A DNA stretch of 34,726 nt from Ardenticatenaceae bacterium (GTDB lineage: Bacteria > Chloroflexota > Anaerolineae > Ardenticatenales > Ardenticatenaceae). This document shows positions 1 to 8,688 of the stretch, piece by piece. Position numbers and translations under genes: made by a program. How positions within the stretch are numbered: the stretch's first letter is position 1; every line of letters begins with the position of its first letter. Under the pieces are notes generated by a model that saw only the letters and a program-made list of their open reading frames with translations, was not told where the DNA came from and did no database searches. The stretch spans positions 1-34,726 of the forward strand of contig JALSKA010000004.1 in assembly GCA_026989095.1 (NCBI GenBank). Direction: 5' to 3'.

Positions 1-2004
1 AACGGCGAGCCGGTGCGGCTCGACCGGGGGGAGGTGCGCCACTACCGCCGTGAGCTCTCCCTGATCAACGGCCGCTTGGCCCGCCGCTTCGCCTGGCAGG
101 GGCAGGGGCCAGAGGTCGAGGTGGCCTTCCAGCGCACGGTCTCCCGGGATGAGCCCCACCTGCTGGCCCTCGAGGCGTGTGTCACGGCCACGGAGGAGCC
201 GGCCGACGTGGAGATCAGAGCCGGCCTGCCGGCCCACATGGACAACCTGGGGTGGCTCCACTGGGAAGTGGTGGACCAGGGGGCCGACGGCGATGTGGTC
301 TGGCTGCGGGCGCGCACCCGCGCCACGCGCATCGAGGTGGCCTTGGCCGCCCGCCTGTCCGCCGACCGGCCGGCCGAACGGGAGGCGTGGCCGGCCGAGG
401 GGTGTCCCACCCAGGTGGTGCGCCAGCGCTTGGCCCCCGGCGAGAGCGTCGCCGTCACCAAGGCGGTGGCCCTGGTCACCTCCCGGGAGGCGAACGATCC
501 CCTTGCCCGCGCCCTGGAGATTGTAGGCCGCGCGCCGCGTGATTTCCACGCCATCCTCCTGCCCAGCGCCGCCCGCTGGGCCGAACTCTGGGAGGCGTGT
601 GACGTGCGCATCGAGGGCGATCCCCGCGCCCAATTGGCCACGCGCTATAACCTCTTCCAGGTGTTGGCCGTTGGGCCCGAGCGGGACGTGGACGCCAGCA
701 TTGGCGCCAAGGGGCTCAGCGGGTTTGGCTACCGGGGCCACGTTTTCTGGGACACGGAAATTTTCATGCTCCCCTTCTTCGCCCTCACCCGGCCCCACGT
801 GGCCCGCCACTTGCTGCTCTACCGCGCCCGCCGGCTGCCGGGCGCCCGCCGCAAGGCCGCGCGCAACGGCTACGAGGGCGCCCAGTTCCCCTGGGAGAGC
901 GCCGACACGGGCGACGAGGTGACGCCCACGTGGGTGGTGGACCCCGACAACCCCGCCCGCCTCATCCGCATCTGGACCGGCGACATCCAGATCCACATCA
1001 CGGCCGACGTGGCCTACGCCGTGCTCCTCTACTGGCGCGTGACCGGCGACGATGAGTTCATGGTTCGCCACGGCGCAGAGATCGTCCTGGAGGGGGCCCT
1101 CTTCTGGGCTGACCGGGCCGAGTACAACCGTGCCCTCGACCGCTACGAGTACACCGACGTGATCGGCCCGGACGAATACCACGACCACGTGGACAACAAC
1201 GCCTTCACCAATGGCATGGCCCGCTGGCACCTGCGCCGAGCTCTGGCCCTGCTCGATTGGCTGGCGGAGCACGCCCCCCAACGCCACGCCGAGCTGGTGG
1301 GCCGCCTCGGCCTCACGCCCGAGCGCCTGGCCCGCTGGCAGGAGGTGGCCGACAAGCTCTACGTCCCCGTGGACGAGTCCGGCCTGATCGAGCAGTTCGA
1401 GGGCTACTTCAACTTGGAGGACGTGGACTTGGCCTCTCTCGAGCCCCGGGACCGCTCGGTCCAAGCGCTCCTGGGGATCGAGGGTGTGGCCCGCACGCAG
1501 GTGATCAAGCAGCCCGACGTGCTCATGTGGCTCTACCTCATGCGGGACGAGCCCTTCGTGACGCCGGAGCTCCTGCGGGCCAATTGGGCCTACTACAACC
1601 CGCGCACCGACCACACCCACGGCAGCAGCTTGGGGCCGGCCATCATGGCCGCCCTCGCCGCTCGCATGGGCCACGCCGAGGAGGCCTACGAGCACTTCAT
1701 GCGGGCGGCGCTGGTGGACCTGCACGACACGCGCCACAACACGGCCGACGGCCTCCACGCCGCCAGCGCGGGCGGGGTCTGGCAGGCCCTAGTCTTCGGC
1801 TTCGCGGGCGTGCGCCTCACCCCGGAGGGGCCCGTGGTCGAGCGCCCCTGTCTCCCGCCGGGGTGGCGGCGCCTGCGGTTCCGCCTGCGGCACCGCGGGA
1901 AGTGGTTCGACGTCGATCTCACCGGCACACCCCGCGTGGACCAACCCTCGGAACCGGCTGATCGCGGCGAGCCTGGCCCGACAGCCGACTGTGAAAGGGG
2001 GTGA
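1..2004 (+). CDS. Glycoside hydrolase family 65 disaccharide phosphorylase (5'-truncated by window edge)
   Basis: This is a family GH65 inverting phosphorylase (maltose, trehalose, kojibiose or nigerose type). It would split an alpha-linked glucose disaccharide with phosphate into beta-glucose-1-phosphate plus a sugar. The frame is open to base 1, so the GTG at 13 is probably internal and the N-terminal beta-sandwich domain is mostly missing. Counting from the codon at 13, the catalytic-acid motif IGPDEYHDHVDNNAFTN lies near residues 383-400, with Glu388 the general acid. The phosphate-pocket motifs are IKQPDV (about 498-503) and HGSSLGP (about 536). The C-terminal region from about residue 600 looks like the small beta domain that closes GH65 proteins. 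A sugar ABC importer starts 105 bp downstream on the same strand, which suggests a shared pathway. The substrate cannot be assigned from sequence. A beta-phosphoglucomutase might be expected upstream of the window. Confidence 0.9.
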   Translation, partial: NGEPVRLDRGEVRHYRRELSLINGRLARRFAWQGQGPEVEVAFQRTVSRDEPHLLALEACVTATEEPADVEIRAGLPAHMDNLGWLHWEVVDQGADGDVVWLRARTRATRIEVALAARLSADRPAEREAWPAEGCPTQVVRQRLAPGESVAVTKAVALVTSREANDPLARALEIVGRAPRDFHAILLPSAARWAELWEACDVRIEGDPRAQLATRYNLFQVLAVGPERDVDASIGAKGLSGFGYRGHVFWDTEIFMLPFFALTRPHVARHLLLYRARRLPGARRKAARNGYEGAQFPWESADTGDEVTPTWVVDPDNPARLIRIWTGDIQIHITADVAYAVLLYWRVTGDDEFMVRHGAEIVLEGALFWADRAEYNRALDRYEYTDVIGPDEYHDHVDNNAFTNGMARWHLRRALALLDWLAEHAPQRHAELVGRLGLTPERLARWQEVADKLYVPVDESGLIEQFEGYFNLEDVDLASLEPRDRSVQALLGIEGVARTQVIKQPDVLMWLYLMRDEPFVTPELLRANWAYYNPRTDHTHGSSLGPAIMAALAARMGHAEEAYEHFMRAALVDLHDTRHNTADGLHAASAGGVWQALVFGFAGVRLTPEGPVVERPCLPPGWRRLRFRLRHRGKWFDVDLTGTPRVDQPSEPADRGEPGPTADCERG

Positions 2005-2109
2005 GAAATGAGCCCGATGCCGTAAACTGTGCCGTGCGCCCGCCGTCCAACGCAAAACCCGCACGTCAAACGGAGTGAGGCCAACTGAAACTCGAGGAGG
2101 AGGAAACTC

Positions 2110-3462
2110 ATGGTTCGCAGGCACCTTTTGCTTCCCCTGTTGGTGCTGGCCCTGTTGGCGGTTGCCTTGGGCGCGTGTGCCCAACAACAGCAGGCTGCCG
2201 CCCCTGAAGTCGTCACCCAAGTGGTCGAAAGGACCGTCGAGGTGACCAAGGTCGTCGAGAGGGAAGTGCCCGTTGAAGTCACGAAAGTGGTCGAGGTGCC
2301 GGCCGAGCGCACTGAAGTGCGCCTCTCCGGGTGGACGGCCAGCCCTGAGGAGGAGAACCTCCTGCGCTCCCTGCTCTACGAGTGCGCCGTCCAGCGCCCT
2401 GACATCCTGGTCAAGTACGAGCCCATCCCCTCGGACTACTGGGCCAAGATCAAGACCATGATTGGCTCCGGCACTGAGCCCGATTTCTACTACATGGACA
2501 TCTTCCAGTTCCCCTTCTTCGCCGAGGAAGGGGTGCTCCAACCCCTGGACGACTACATGGCCGAGGCCGGCGTGAGCCGCGACGAGTTCATCGACACCCT
2601 CATCGACGCCTTCACCTGGAACGGTCAGACCTACGGCATCCCCAAGGACTTCAACACCCTGGCCCTCTTCTACAACAAGGACCTCTTCGACCAGGCTGGC
2701 GTGGAGTATCCCACCAACGACTGGACGTGGGAGGACTTGAGGGCAGCGGCTCAGGCCATTACCGAGGCCACAGGCGTGGCCGGCTTCTCCGTCCCGGCCG
2801 ATCCCGGTCGCTTCCCCATCTTCGTCTTCCAGAACGGCGGCCAGATCATGAACGAGGACTTCTCCGACACCCTGCTCGATTCGCCCGAGGTCATTGAGGC
2901 CGCCGCCTTCTACACCGGCGCCCGCGAGGAGGGGTGGGCCATCATCCCGCAGGACGTGGGCGTGGGCTGGCAGGGCGAGGCCTTCGGCAAGGGAGACGTG
3001 GCCATGGTGTTGGAGGGCGGCTGGATGGTGCCCTATCTCTCCGCCCAGTTCCCCGACCGGAACTACAGTGCCGTCCACCCGCCGGCCGGCCCCAAGGGCG
3101 AGGGCAACTTGGTCTTCACCGTGGCCTACTCCGTCTCGGTCAACTCCGAGAACCCGCAGGCCGCCTTCGACGCCATCGCCTGCATTACTTCCGAGGAGAA
3201 CCAGTTGAAGGTGCTGGAGTCGGGCTTCGCGCTGCCCTCGCGCAAGGCCCTGCAGGACGCCGACTACCTGACCGAGAACGAAGTGGCCCGCACCATCTTC
3301 ACCGGCGCCGAGTTCGCCACGCCCTTCATGTGGGGGGTGCAGGGCGAGACGGTCAACAACGCCATCACCCAGGCCCTGGAGCGCGTCTACCTGGAGGGCA
3401 TGAGCGTGGAGGACTCCTTCAAGCAGGCCGCCGAGGAGGTGCGGGCGGCGTTGCAGGAGTGA
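2110..3462 (+). CDS. Sugar ABC transporter substrate-binding lipoprotein
   Basis: This is an extracellular solute-binding protein (family 1/MalE-like, 450 aa) that captures a sugar outside the membrane for the two permeases that follow. The signal peptide is Met-Val-Arg-Arg plus a hydrophobic run, ending in lipobox LGAC, so Cys23 is the lipidation site. Residues about 30-64 form a Val/Glu/Thr-rich repeat (EVVTQVVERTVEVTKVVE-like), a linker common in Chloroflexota binding lipoproteins. The binding-protein fold follows, with typical segments such as the GIPKDFNTLALFYNKDLF region and the FGKGDVAMVLEGGW region. A very strong ribosome-binding site, GAGGAGGAGGA (2094-2104), fixes the ATG at 2110. 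The neighbouring GH65 phosphorylase suggests an alpha-glucoside ligand. That substrate is inference; the family call is firm. Confidence 0.93.
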   Translation: MVRRHLLLPLLVLALLAVALGACAQQQQAAAPEVVTQVVERTVEVTKVVEREVPVEVTKVVEVPAERTEVRLSGWTASPEEENLLRSLLYECAVQRPDILVKYEPIPSDYWAKIKTMIGSGTEPDFYYMDIFQFPFFAEEGVLQPLDDYMAEAGVSRDEFIDTLIDAFTWNGQTYGIPKDFNTLALFYNKDLFDQAGVEYPTNDWTWEDLRAAAQAITEATGVAGFSVPADPGRFPIFVFQNGGQIMNEDFSDTLLDSPEVIEAAAFYTGAREEGWAIIPQDVGVGWQGEAFGKGDVAMVLEGGWMVPYLSAQFPDRNYSAVHPPAGPKGEGNLVFTVAYSVSVNSENPQAAFDAIACITSEENQLKVLESGFALPSRKALQDADYLTENEVARTIFTGAEFATPFMWGVQGETVNNAITQALERVYLEGMSVEDSFKQAAEEVRAALQE

Positions 3463-3469
3463 GCTGAGG

Positions 3470-3501
3470 GGGCACGGGGGAGCTCCGGTTCCCCCGTGCC
3501 C
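3470..3501 (+). other. Intercistronic hairpin between binding protein and permease genes
   Basis: A 12-bp perfect inverted repeat (3470-3481 pairing with 3490-3501) has an 8-nt loop and sits 8 nt after the binding-protein stop. It has no T-run. Such hairpins commonly protect or partly terminate transcripts so that the binding protein is made in excess over its permeases. That role is inferred here; the structure itself is plain in the sequence. Confidence 0.7.
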
Positions 3502-3541
3502 TTCAGGCGGCCCCGGCCGCACGCGAAAGAGGAGCGTTCAG

Positions 3542-4417
3542 ATGACCAGGGTTTCAGCGCGCACGTTACAGGAGTGGATCACGGCTTACACCTTTCTCCT
3601 CCCCGTCCTCCTGGGGTGGGGCATTTTCGTCTTCCTCGCCATGCTCATGAGCCTCTACTTCTCCTTCACCACCTTCAACTTGCTCAAGCCCCCCCAGTGG
3701 CTGGGCGTGGACAATTACCTGCGCGTGGTGCGGCACCCCGACTTCTTCCGCTACGCCGTGCCCAACACCCTCAAGTACGTGGCCGTCGTGGTGCCCGTGC
3801 AGACGGTCCTCAGCCTCATCTTCGCCTTCGCGCTGGACCAGAAGCTCCGCGCGCGGGACTTCTTCCGCACGGCCTTCTACCTGCCGTCGGTAACGTCGTC
3901 GGTGGTCATCGGCATCATTTTCGTCTGGCTCTTCGCGCCCCAAGGGGTCATCAACCAACTGCTGGGCCTGGAGATCAACTGGCTCAACAACACCAAAACG
4001 TCGCTGCCCACCATCATGATCGTCAACATCTGGTCCACCACGGGCACGCTGATGCTCATCTTCCTGGCCGGGCTCCAGGACATTCCCGGCGAGCTCTACG
4101 AGGCCGCGGCCATCGACGGTGCCTCGCGCCTCCAGATGTTCCGCTACGTGACTGTGCCTCTGTTGCGCCCTGTCATTTTCTTCGTGGTGACGCTGGGCAT
4201 CATCGGCACCTTCCAAGTGTTCGACCAGATCTACATCATGACCAAGGGTGGGCCCTTGAAGAGCACCATGACGTGGGTCTACCTCATCTACTTCTGGGGC
4301 TGGCAGGAGGTGAGGCCCGACATGGGGCGGGCTTCGGCCGCGGCCTTCCTGTTGGCCGTCACCATCTTCGTGGTCACGATGGTCCAGCGCCGTTTCATCG
4401 AGGGAAGCGAGGAGTAG
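3542..4417 (+). CDS. Sugar ABC transporter permease, MalF/UgpA type
   Basis: This is an integral membrane permease of the binding-protein-dependent sugar importer (291 aa, about six TM segments). TM1 lies near residues 13-40. The cytoplasmic coupling (EAA) loop reads GELYEAAAIDGASRLQMFRY, followed by VTVPLLRP, about residues 181-208. This loop contacts the ATPase. The ATG at 3542 follows AGAGGAG (3529-3535). It would pair with the permease at 4465 to form the channel. No nucleotide-binding subunit is encoded next to it, so a shared MsmK/MalK-type ATPase elsewhere probably energises the importer. Confidence 0.94.
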   Translation: MTRVSARTLQEWITAYTFLLPVLLGWGIFVFLAMLMSLYFSFTTFNLLKPPQWLGVDNYLRVVRHPDFFRYAVPNTLKYVAVVVPVQTVLSLIFAFALDQKLRARDFFRTAFYLPSVTSSVVIGIIFVWLFAPQGVINQLLGLEINWLNNTKTSLPTIMIVNIWSTTGTLMLIFLAGLQDIPGELYEAAAIDGASRLQMFRYVTVPLLRPVIFFVVTLGIIGTFQVFDQIYIMTKGGPLKSTMTWVYLIYFWGWQEVRPDMGRASAAAFLLAVTIFVVTMVQRRFIEGSEE

Positions 4418-4464
4418 CCGGCGGTGCTGGCGTTCGCCCGAAAACGAGGCGAAGGGGGAGACGA

Positions 4465-5349
4465 ATGGCTCACGCAACCGTTGCCCGTCCGACCGCGTTG
4501 GCCGGCGAGATGCCCTTGTGGGACCGCCTCAAGGTGCCCATCTTCTACGCGCTGCTCATCCTGTGGACGCTGATCGCGGTGTTGCCCTATTGGCTCACCA
4601 TTGTCTACTCCTTCATGCCCAAGACGGAGATCTTCGCGCCACCCCGCCTGTGGCCGAGCCCCTTCACCCTGGAGAACTACCGCGTGGTGCTGACCGCCTT
4701 CGACGAGTTTCCCCGCTGGCTGCTCAACAGCACCCTCTTCGCCCTCTCGGCCACGGCCCTGCGGGTCTTCTTCGCCTCTCTGGCCGGCTACGCCTTCGCG
4801 CGGATGCGCTTCCCGGGGCGCCGGCTGCTCTTCAACTTGGTCTTGGGCTCCATGATGCTGCCGGGCATGGCCATGTTGGTGCCCCAGTACTGGATGGCCG
4901 TGAAGTGGTTCAAGTTCGTGGACACCCTCTACGGCCTGACCATCGTCTGGGTGAGCGGCAGCTTCGCCTTCGGCGTCTTCATGATGACCCAGTTCTTCAA
5001 GCAGTTGCCCCGCGACTTGGAGGAGGCCGCCTTCATCGACGGGGCCACGTGGTTCACCACCTACTTCCGCGTCATCCTGCCCTTGGCCAGGCCGGCCCTG
5101 CTGGCGCTGGGCATTCTCTCCTTCCAGGGGAGCTGGAACGAGTTCATGCTCTCCCTGATCCTGCTCCAGACGCCCGACAACTTCACCCTGCCCCTGGGGC
5201 TGGCCATGTTCCGGTTCCAGTACTACGCCATTTACTCCAACGTGCTGGCCGGCAGCCTCTTCAATTCCCTGCCCATCATGATCATCTTCTTCGTCTTCCA
5301 GCGCTATTTTGTCGAAGGGGTGGCCTACACAGGGCTCAAGGGGACGTGA
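4465..5349 (+). CDS. Sugar ABC transporter permease, MalG/UgpE type
   Basis: This is the second permease of the sugar importer (294 aa). The frame is open much further upstream, but the start is set at ATG 4465 because GGGGGAG (4454-4460) lies just before it and the protein then begins like MalG-type permeases, with TM1 at about residues 25-47. The EAA loop (DLEEAAFIDGATWFTTYFRV, then ILPLARP) is clear near residues 185-210. The C-terminus carries the usual FVFQRYFVEGV-like segment. It follows the first permease by 47 bp. A small 6-bp inverted repeat (4433-4438 with 4448-4453) sits directly upstream of the ribosome-binding site and might modulate its access. Confidence 0.94.
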   Translation: MAHATVARPTALAGEMPLWDRLKVPIFYALLILWTLIAVLPYWLTIVYSFMPKTEIFAPPRLWPSPFTLENYRVVLTAFDEFPRWLLNSTLFALSATALRVFFASLAGYAFARMRFPGRRLLFNLVLGSMMLPGMAMLVPQYWMAVKWFKFVDTLYGLTIVWVSGSFAFGVFMMTQFFKQLPRDLEEAAFIDGATWFTTYFRVILPLARPALLALGILSFQGSWNEFMLSLILLQTPDNFTLPLGLAMFRFQYYAIYSNVLAGSLFNSLPIMIIFFVFQRYFVEGVAYTGLKGT

Positions 5350-5350
5350 G

Positions 5351-5374
5351 GGCGGCGGCCCTTTGGCCGCCGCC
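5351..5374. terminator. Hairpin between convergent ABC and thiolase genes
   Basis: A perfect 10-bp stem (5351-5360 with 5365-5374) with a 4-nt loop sits in the 48-bp gap between the convergent permease and thiolase genes. It could act on transcripts from both sides. There is no T-run on either strand, so it is not a canonical intrinsic terminator. Confidence 0.5.
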
Positions 5375-5397
5375 GTGGGGGCGCGGGGGGGAGGAGG

Positions 5398-6591
5398 CTA
5401 GGCCAGGCGCTCCACGGCCAGGGCCGTGGCCCCGCCGCCGCCGTGACAGAGGGCGGCCAGGCCGTGGCGCCCGCCGTGGTGCTCCAGGGCGTTGAGGAGG
5501 GTGACGACGATGCGGGCGCCCGTGGCGCCGAGGGGGTGGCCCAGGGCCACGGCCCCGCCGAAGACGTTGAGCCGCTCGTAGGGCACGCCCAGCAGGCGGT
5601 GGAAGAGGACGCTGTTGAGGGCAAAGGCCTCGTTGTTCTCGAAGAGGTCGAAGTCCTCAATGGCCATGTTGAGCTTGTCGAGCAGCTTGCGCACGGCCGG
5701 CACCGGGGCCTCGGGGAAGCGCCAGGGCTCTCCGGCAGTCCACACGCCTCCGAGGAGGCGGGCCAGCGGGCGCAGGTTGTGGCGGCGCACGGCCTCCTCG
5801 CCGGCCAGCACCAGGGCGGCGGCGCCGTCGGAGATTTGGCTGGAGTTGCCGGCTGTCAGCACCCCGTCGGGGCGGAAGGCCGGCCGCAGGCGGGCCAGGC
5901 TCTCGGGCGTTGTCTCGGGGCGGATGCCCTCGTCCCGCTCCACGAGCTGCGGTCCCTTGCGCGCCGACACTTCAACGGGCGCGATCTCCCGCGCGAAGAG
6001 CCCCTTGGCCGTGGCCTCGGCCGCGCGGCGGTGGGACATGGCCGCGATCTCGTCCAGCTCCTCCCGCCCAACGCCGGCGTCGGCGGCCAGCCGTTCCGTC
6101 TGCTCGCCCATGGCCTCGCCGCTCTCGGCGTCGCTCAGGCCGTCGCGCATCATGATGTCCACCAGGGGCTCGCCCGTGCCCAGCAGGAGCTTGTAGCCCC
6201 AGCGGGCGCGGTGGGAGAGGTAGAAGCCGGCCTGGGACATGGACTCCATGCCCCCGGCGAGCACCAGCTCGGCCTCGCCCAAGCGGATGAAGTTGGCCGC
6301 GGCAGTGATGGCCATCATGCCGCTGGAGCAGACCATGTCCACCATGAAGCCGTCCACTTCCTTGGGGATGCCGGCGCGGAGGGCGGCCTGGCGGGGAGTC
6401 AACTGACCCTGGCCGGCCCGCAAGATGTGGCCGAAAACGTAGAGGTCCAGCTCGTGGCCCTCCAGGCCGGCCCGGTCCAGCGCGGCCCGCATGGCGTGGG
6501 CGCCCAAGGCCACGGCCGGGAGGCCGGCGAGGGCCCCGCCGAACTTGCCGATGGGGGTGCGCACGGCGGAAACGATGTACACGTCGCGCAT
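5398..6591 (-). CDS. Thiolase (acetyl-CoA C-acyltransferase family)
   Basis: This thiolase (397 aa, the usual length) either condenses two acyl-CoAs or cleaves a 3-ketoacyl-CoA. The N-terminus VSAVRTPIGKFGG is characteristic. The nucleophile is Cys88 in MVCSSGMM. The NEAFA motif is at about 320-324, GGAVALGHPLGATG contains His352, and the second catalytic Cys is Cys382 in CHGGGG. Catalytic residues therefore look complete. A consensus ribosome-binding site, AAAGGAGG (complement of 6597-6604), precedes the ATG at 6591. It is the last gene of the ruvB-DUF2905-nadE series. A 9-bp hairpin separates it from nadE, so it may have its own expression level. Biosynthetic versus degradative direction cannot be told from sequence. 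Confidence 0.93.
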   Translation of the reverse strand: MRDVYIVSAVRTPIGKFGGALAGLPAVALGAHAMRAALDRAGLEGHELDLYVFGHILRAGQGQLTPRQAALRAGIPKEVDGFMVDMVCSSGMMAITAAANFIRLGEAELVLAGGMESMSQAGFYLSHRARWGYKLLLGTGEPLVDIMMRDGLSDAESGEAMGEQTERLAADAGVGREELDEIAAMSHRRAAEATAKGLFAREIAPVEVSARKGPQLVERDEGIRPETTPESLARLRPAFRPDGVLTAGNSSQISDGAAALVLAGEEAVRRHNLRPLARLLGGVWTAGEPWRFPEAPVPAVRKLLDKLNMAIEDFDLFENNEAFALNSVLFHRLLGVPYERLNVFGGAVALGHPLGATGARIVVTLLNALEHHGGRHGLAALCHGGGGATALAVERLA

Positions 6592-6626
6592 GGTGGCCTC
6601 CTTTGGCGATATGACGCTTCTTGCGC

Positions 6627-6652
6627 GCGGGCGCCTTTTCGCGGGCGCCCGC
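6627..6652 (-). other. Hairpin between nadE and thiolase
   Basis: A 9-bp GC stem (6627-6635 with 6644-6652) with an 8-nt loop begins right after the nadE stop codon and precedes the thiolase ribosome-binding site. There is no T-run. It is either a weak terminator/attenuator or an mRNA-end stabiliser within the leftward transcript. Confidence 0.5.
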
Positions 6653-6655
6653 CGT

Positions 6656-8407
6656 TCACTCCGTCCGGTAGCGGTATCGGTTGGTGATGGGCAGGCGACG
6701 GTCCTTGCCGAAGGCCCGCGTGGTGATCTTGATGCCCGGCGGCACCTGGCGGCGCTTGTACTCCGCCCGGTCCACCATGCGGATGACGCGCTCCACCAGC
6801 GCCGGCGCGAACCCCTGTTCCACGATCTCCTGGGCGCTGTAGTCCCGCTCCACGTAGAGCTCCAGGATCACGTCGAGCACGTCGTAGGGGGGGAGGGTGT
6901 CCGTGTCCTTCTGGTTGGGCCGCAGCTCGGCGCTGGGCGGCTTGGTGAGCACGCTCTCGGGGATGATGGGCCCGTCGGGCCGGGCGTTGCGCCAGCGGGC
7001 CAAGTCGTAGACCAGGGTCTTGAACACGTCCTTGATGGGGGCGAAGCCGCCGGCCGTGTCGCCGTAGAGGGTGGCGTAGCCCACGGCCGACTCGCTCTTG
7101 TTCCCCGTGGTGAGCACCAGCCAGCCGAACTTGTTGGAGAGGGCCATGAGGTAATTGCCCCGGATGCGGGCCTGAATGTTCTCCTCGGCCACGCCGAAGG
7201 GCGTGCCGGCAAAGGCGTCGGCCAGGGCGTCGAGGTAGCCCTGGAAGGGGGCTTCGATGGGGATGGTGAGCAGGCGGATGCCCAAGTTGCGGGCCAGCGC
7301 CCGGGCGTCGCGCACGCTCCCCTCGGAGGAGAAGCGGGAGGGCATGGCGACGCCCACCACGTGGTCGGCGCCGAGGGCGTCCACGGCGATGGTGGCCGTG
7401 AGGGAGCTGTCGATGCCGCCGCTGAGCCCCAGCACCACCGTCTCGAAGCCGTTCTTGCGCACGTAGTCGCGGGTGCCCAACACCAGCGCGCCGTAGACCT
7501 CCTCGAGGGGCTCGGGGGGATCGGCCAGTGTGGGCTCGATGGGGGGGCGATCTTCGGGATCCTCCACCAGGGGGGCGGCCTCAACGCGGGGCACCTGCGG
7601 GCTGAACTGCCGGGCCAACTCCACGTCCTTGCGCCGACGGGGGTCGTGGAGCCGCGCGCGGAAGACCTCCTCCAAGTCAACGTCCACGAGGATCAGCGCC
7701 TCCTCGAAGGCCGGCCCCCTGGCCAGCACCTCCCCCCGTGGTCCCACGACCAGGCTGTGGCCGTCGAAGACCAGCTCGTCCTGGCCGCCCACCAGGTTGC
7801 AGTAGGCCACGATGGCCACGTTATCGGCCGCGCGGGTGGCGATCATCCGCTCCCGGTCGTGCCCCTTGCCCCGGTAGTAGGGGGAGGCGGAGATGTTGGC
7901 CAACAGCTCGGCCCCGCCGGAGAGGGCCTGGAGCTGGGGAGGGCCCACGGGGTACCAGATGTCCTCGCAGATGCTCACGCCCACGATGTCCCCGCCGAAG
8001 TCGAAGACGGGGCTCTCCAGGCCCTCGCCGAAGTAGCGGTTCTCGTCGAAGACGCCGTAGTTGGGCAGGTAGTGTTTGCGGTAGGTGCCCACCAGCGTGC
8101 CGTTCTGGAGCACGGCGGCGGCATTGTAGATGTCGTACTCGTCGGCCGCCGGGTAGCCCACCACGGCGGTGATGTGTGCCGTGGCCCGGCGAATCTCGTC
8201 GAGCGCCCGCAGGTTGGCCTCGATGAAGTCGGGCTTGAGGAGCAAGTCCTCGGGCGGGTAGCCGGAAATGGCCAGCTCGGGGAAGAGCACCAGGTTGGCC
8301 CCCTGCCCGCGGGCCCGCGCCAGGGTGTCCACGATCTTGCGGGCGTTGCCCTCTATGTCCCCCACCGTCATGTTGAGCTGTGCGAGCGCGAGGCGAACGG
8401 TGCGCAT
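6656..8407 (-). CDS. nadE: Glutamine-dependent NAD+ synthetase
   Basis: This enzyme makes NAD+ from nicotinic acid adenine dinucleotide, ATP and glutamine, the last step of NAD biosynthesis (583 aa, two-domain form). The N-terminal nitrilase-fold glutaminase shows its Glu-Lys-Cys triad at Glu44 (FPELAISGYPPEDL), Lys111 (TYRKHYLPNYGVFDE) and Cys147 (VSICEDIW). The C-terminal synthetase has the ATP pyrophosphatase loop SGGIDSS at 329-335. It also has the TTGNKSE and GYATLYGD motifs that bind ATP and the deamido-NAD site. The ribosome-binding site AAGGAG overlaps the stop codon of the upstream DUF2905 gene (GGATAAGGAG), so the two genes are tightly linked. Confidence 0.97.
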   Translation of the reverse strand: MRTVRLALAQLNMTVGDIEGNARKIVDTLARARGQGANLVLFPELAISGYPPEDLLLKPDFIEANLRALDEIRRATAHITAVVGYPAADEYDIYNAAAVLQNGTLVGTYRKHYLPNYGVFDENRYFGEGLESPVFDFGGDIVGVSICEDIWYPVGPPQLQALSGGAELLANISASPYYRGKGHDRERMIATRAADNVAIVAYCNLVGGQDELVFDGHSLVVGPRGEVLARGPAFEEALILVDVDLEEVFRARLHDPRRRKDVELARQFSPQVPRVEAAPLVEDPEDRPPIEPTLADPPEPLEEVYGALVLGTRDYVRKNGFETVVLGLSGGIDSSLTATIAVDALGADHVVGVAMPSRFSSEGSVRDARALARNLGIRLLTIPIEAPFQGYLDALADAFAGTPFGVAEENIQARIRGNYLMALSNKFGWLVLTTGNKSESAVGYATLYGDTAGGFAPIKDVFKTLVYDLARWRNARPDGPIIPESVLTKPPSAELRPNQKDTDTLPPYDVLDVILELYVERDYSAQEIVEQGFAPALVERVIRMVDRAEYKRRQVPPGIKITTRAFGKDRRLPITNRYRYRTE

Positions 8408-8418
8408 GGTGTGTCTCC

Positions 8419-8661
8419 TTATCCCAGCCGTCTGAGGAGCCAGAGCAACAGGTTGAGCCCCACCGTGAGGAGGATGCTCAGCAGGATGGAGGTGGCAATG
8501 GGCACGAAGCAGCTCAGGTTGCCCCGCTGGATGTAGATGTCGCCCGGCAGGCGGCCGAGGCCGGGCAGGCGGGACAGGCCCAGGAGAAGCAGCCCCACGA
8601 GGAAGAGCAGCAGCGCCATGAGAATGAGCAGCCGTCCGATGGGAGCCAAGTCTGGCGTCAT
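8419..8661 (-). CDS. DUF2905 family small membrane protein
   Basis: This is an 80-residue protein with two membrane segments (about 9-28 and 56-76). The conserved stretch GRLPGDIYIQRGNLSCFVPI between them identifies the DUF2905 family. The biochemical role of the family is unknown. A strong GAAGGAGGG ribosome-binding site precedes ATG 8661. It lies between ruvB and nadE on one probable transcript with gaps of 27 bp and 11 bp. DUF2905 genes next to ruvB are a recurrent arrangement in bacteria, which supports the assignment but not a function in recombination. Confidence 0.88.
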   Translation of the reverse strand: MTPDLAPIGRLLILMALLLFLVGLLLLGLSRLPGLGRLPGDIYIQRGNLSCFVPIATSILLSILLTVGLNLLLWLLRRLG

Positions 8662-8688
8662 GGTCTTCCCTCCTTCACCCGGACTTGC

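Noticed and set aside
1789-3522. 577-codon open frame on the minus strand, antisense to GH65 and the binding-protein gene
   Set aside because: It is antisense to two clear genes, and its product is low-complexity with no recognisable family. It is a shadow of GC-rich third positions.
6491-8536. 681-codon open frame on the plus strand over nadE
   Set aside because: It is the antisense shadow of nadE, which has all catalytic motifs. The product is a His/Gly/Val-rich composition artefact.
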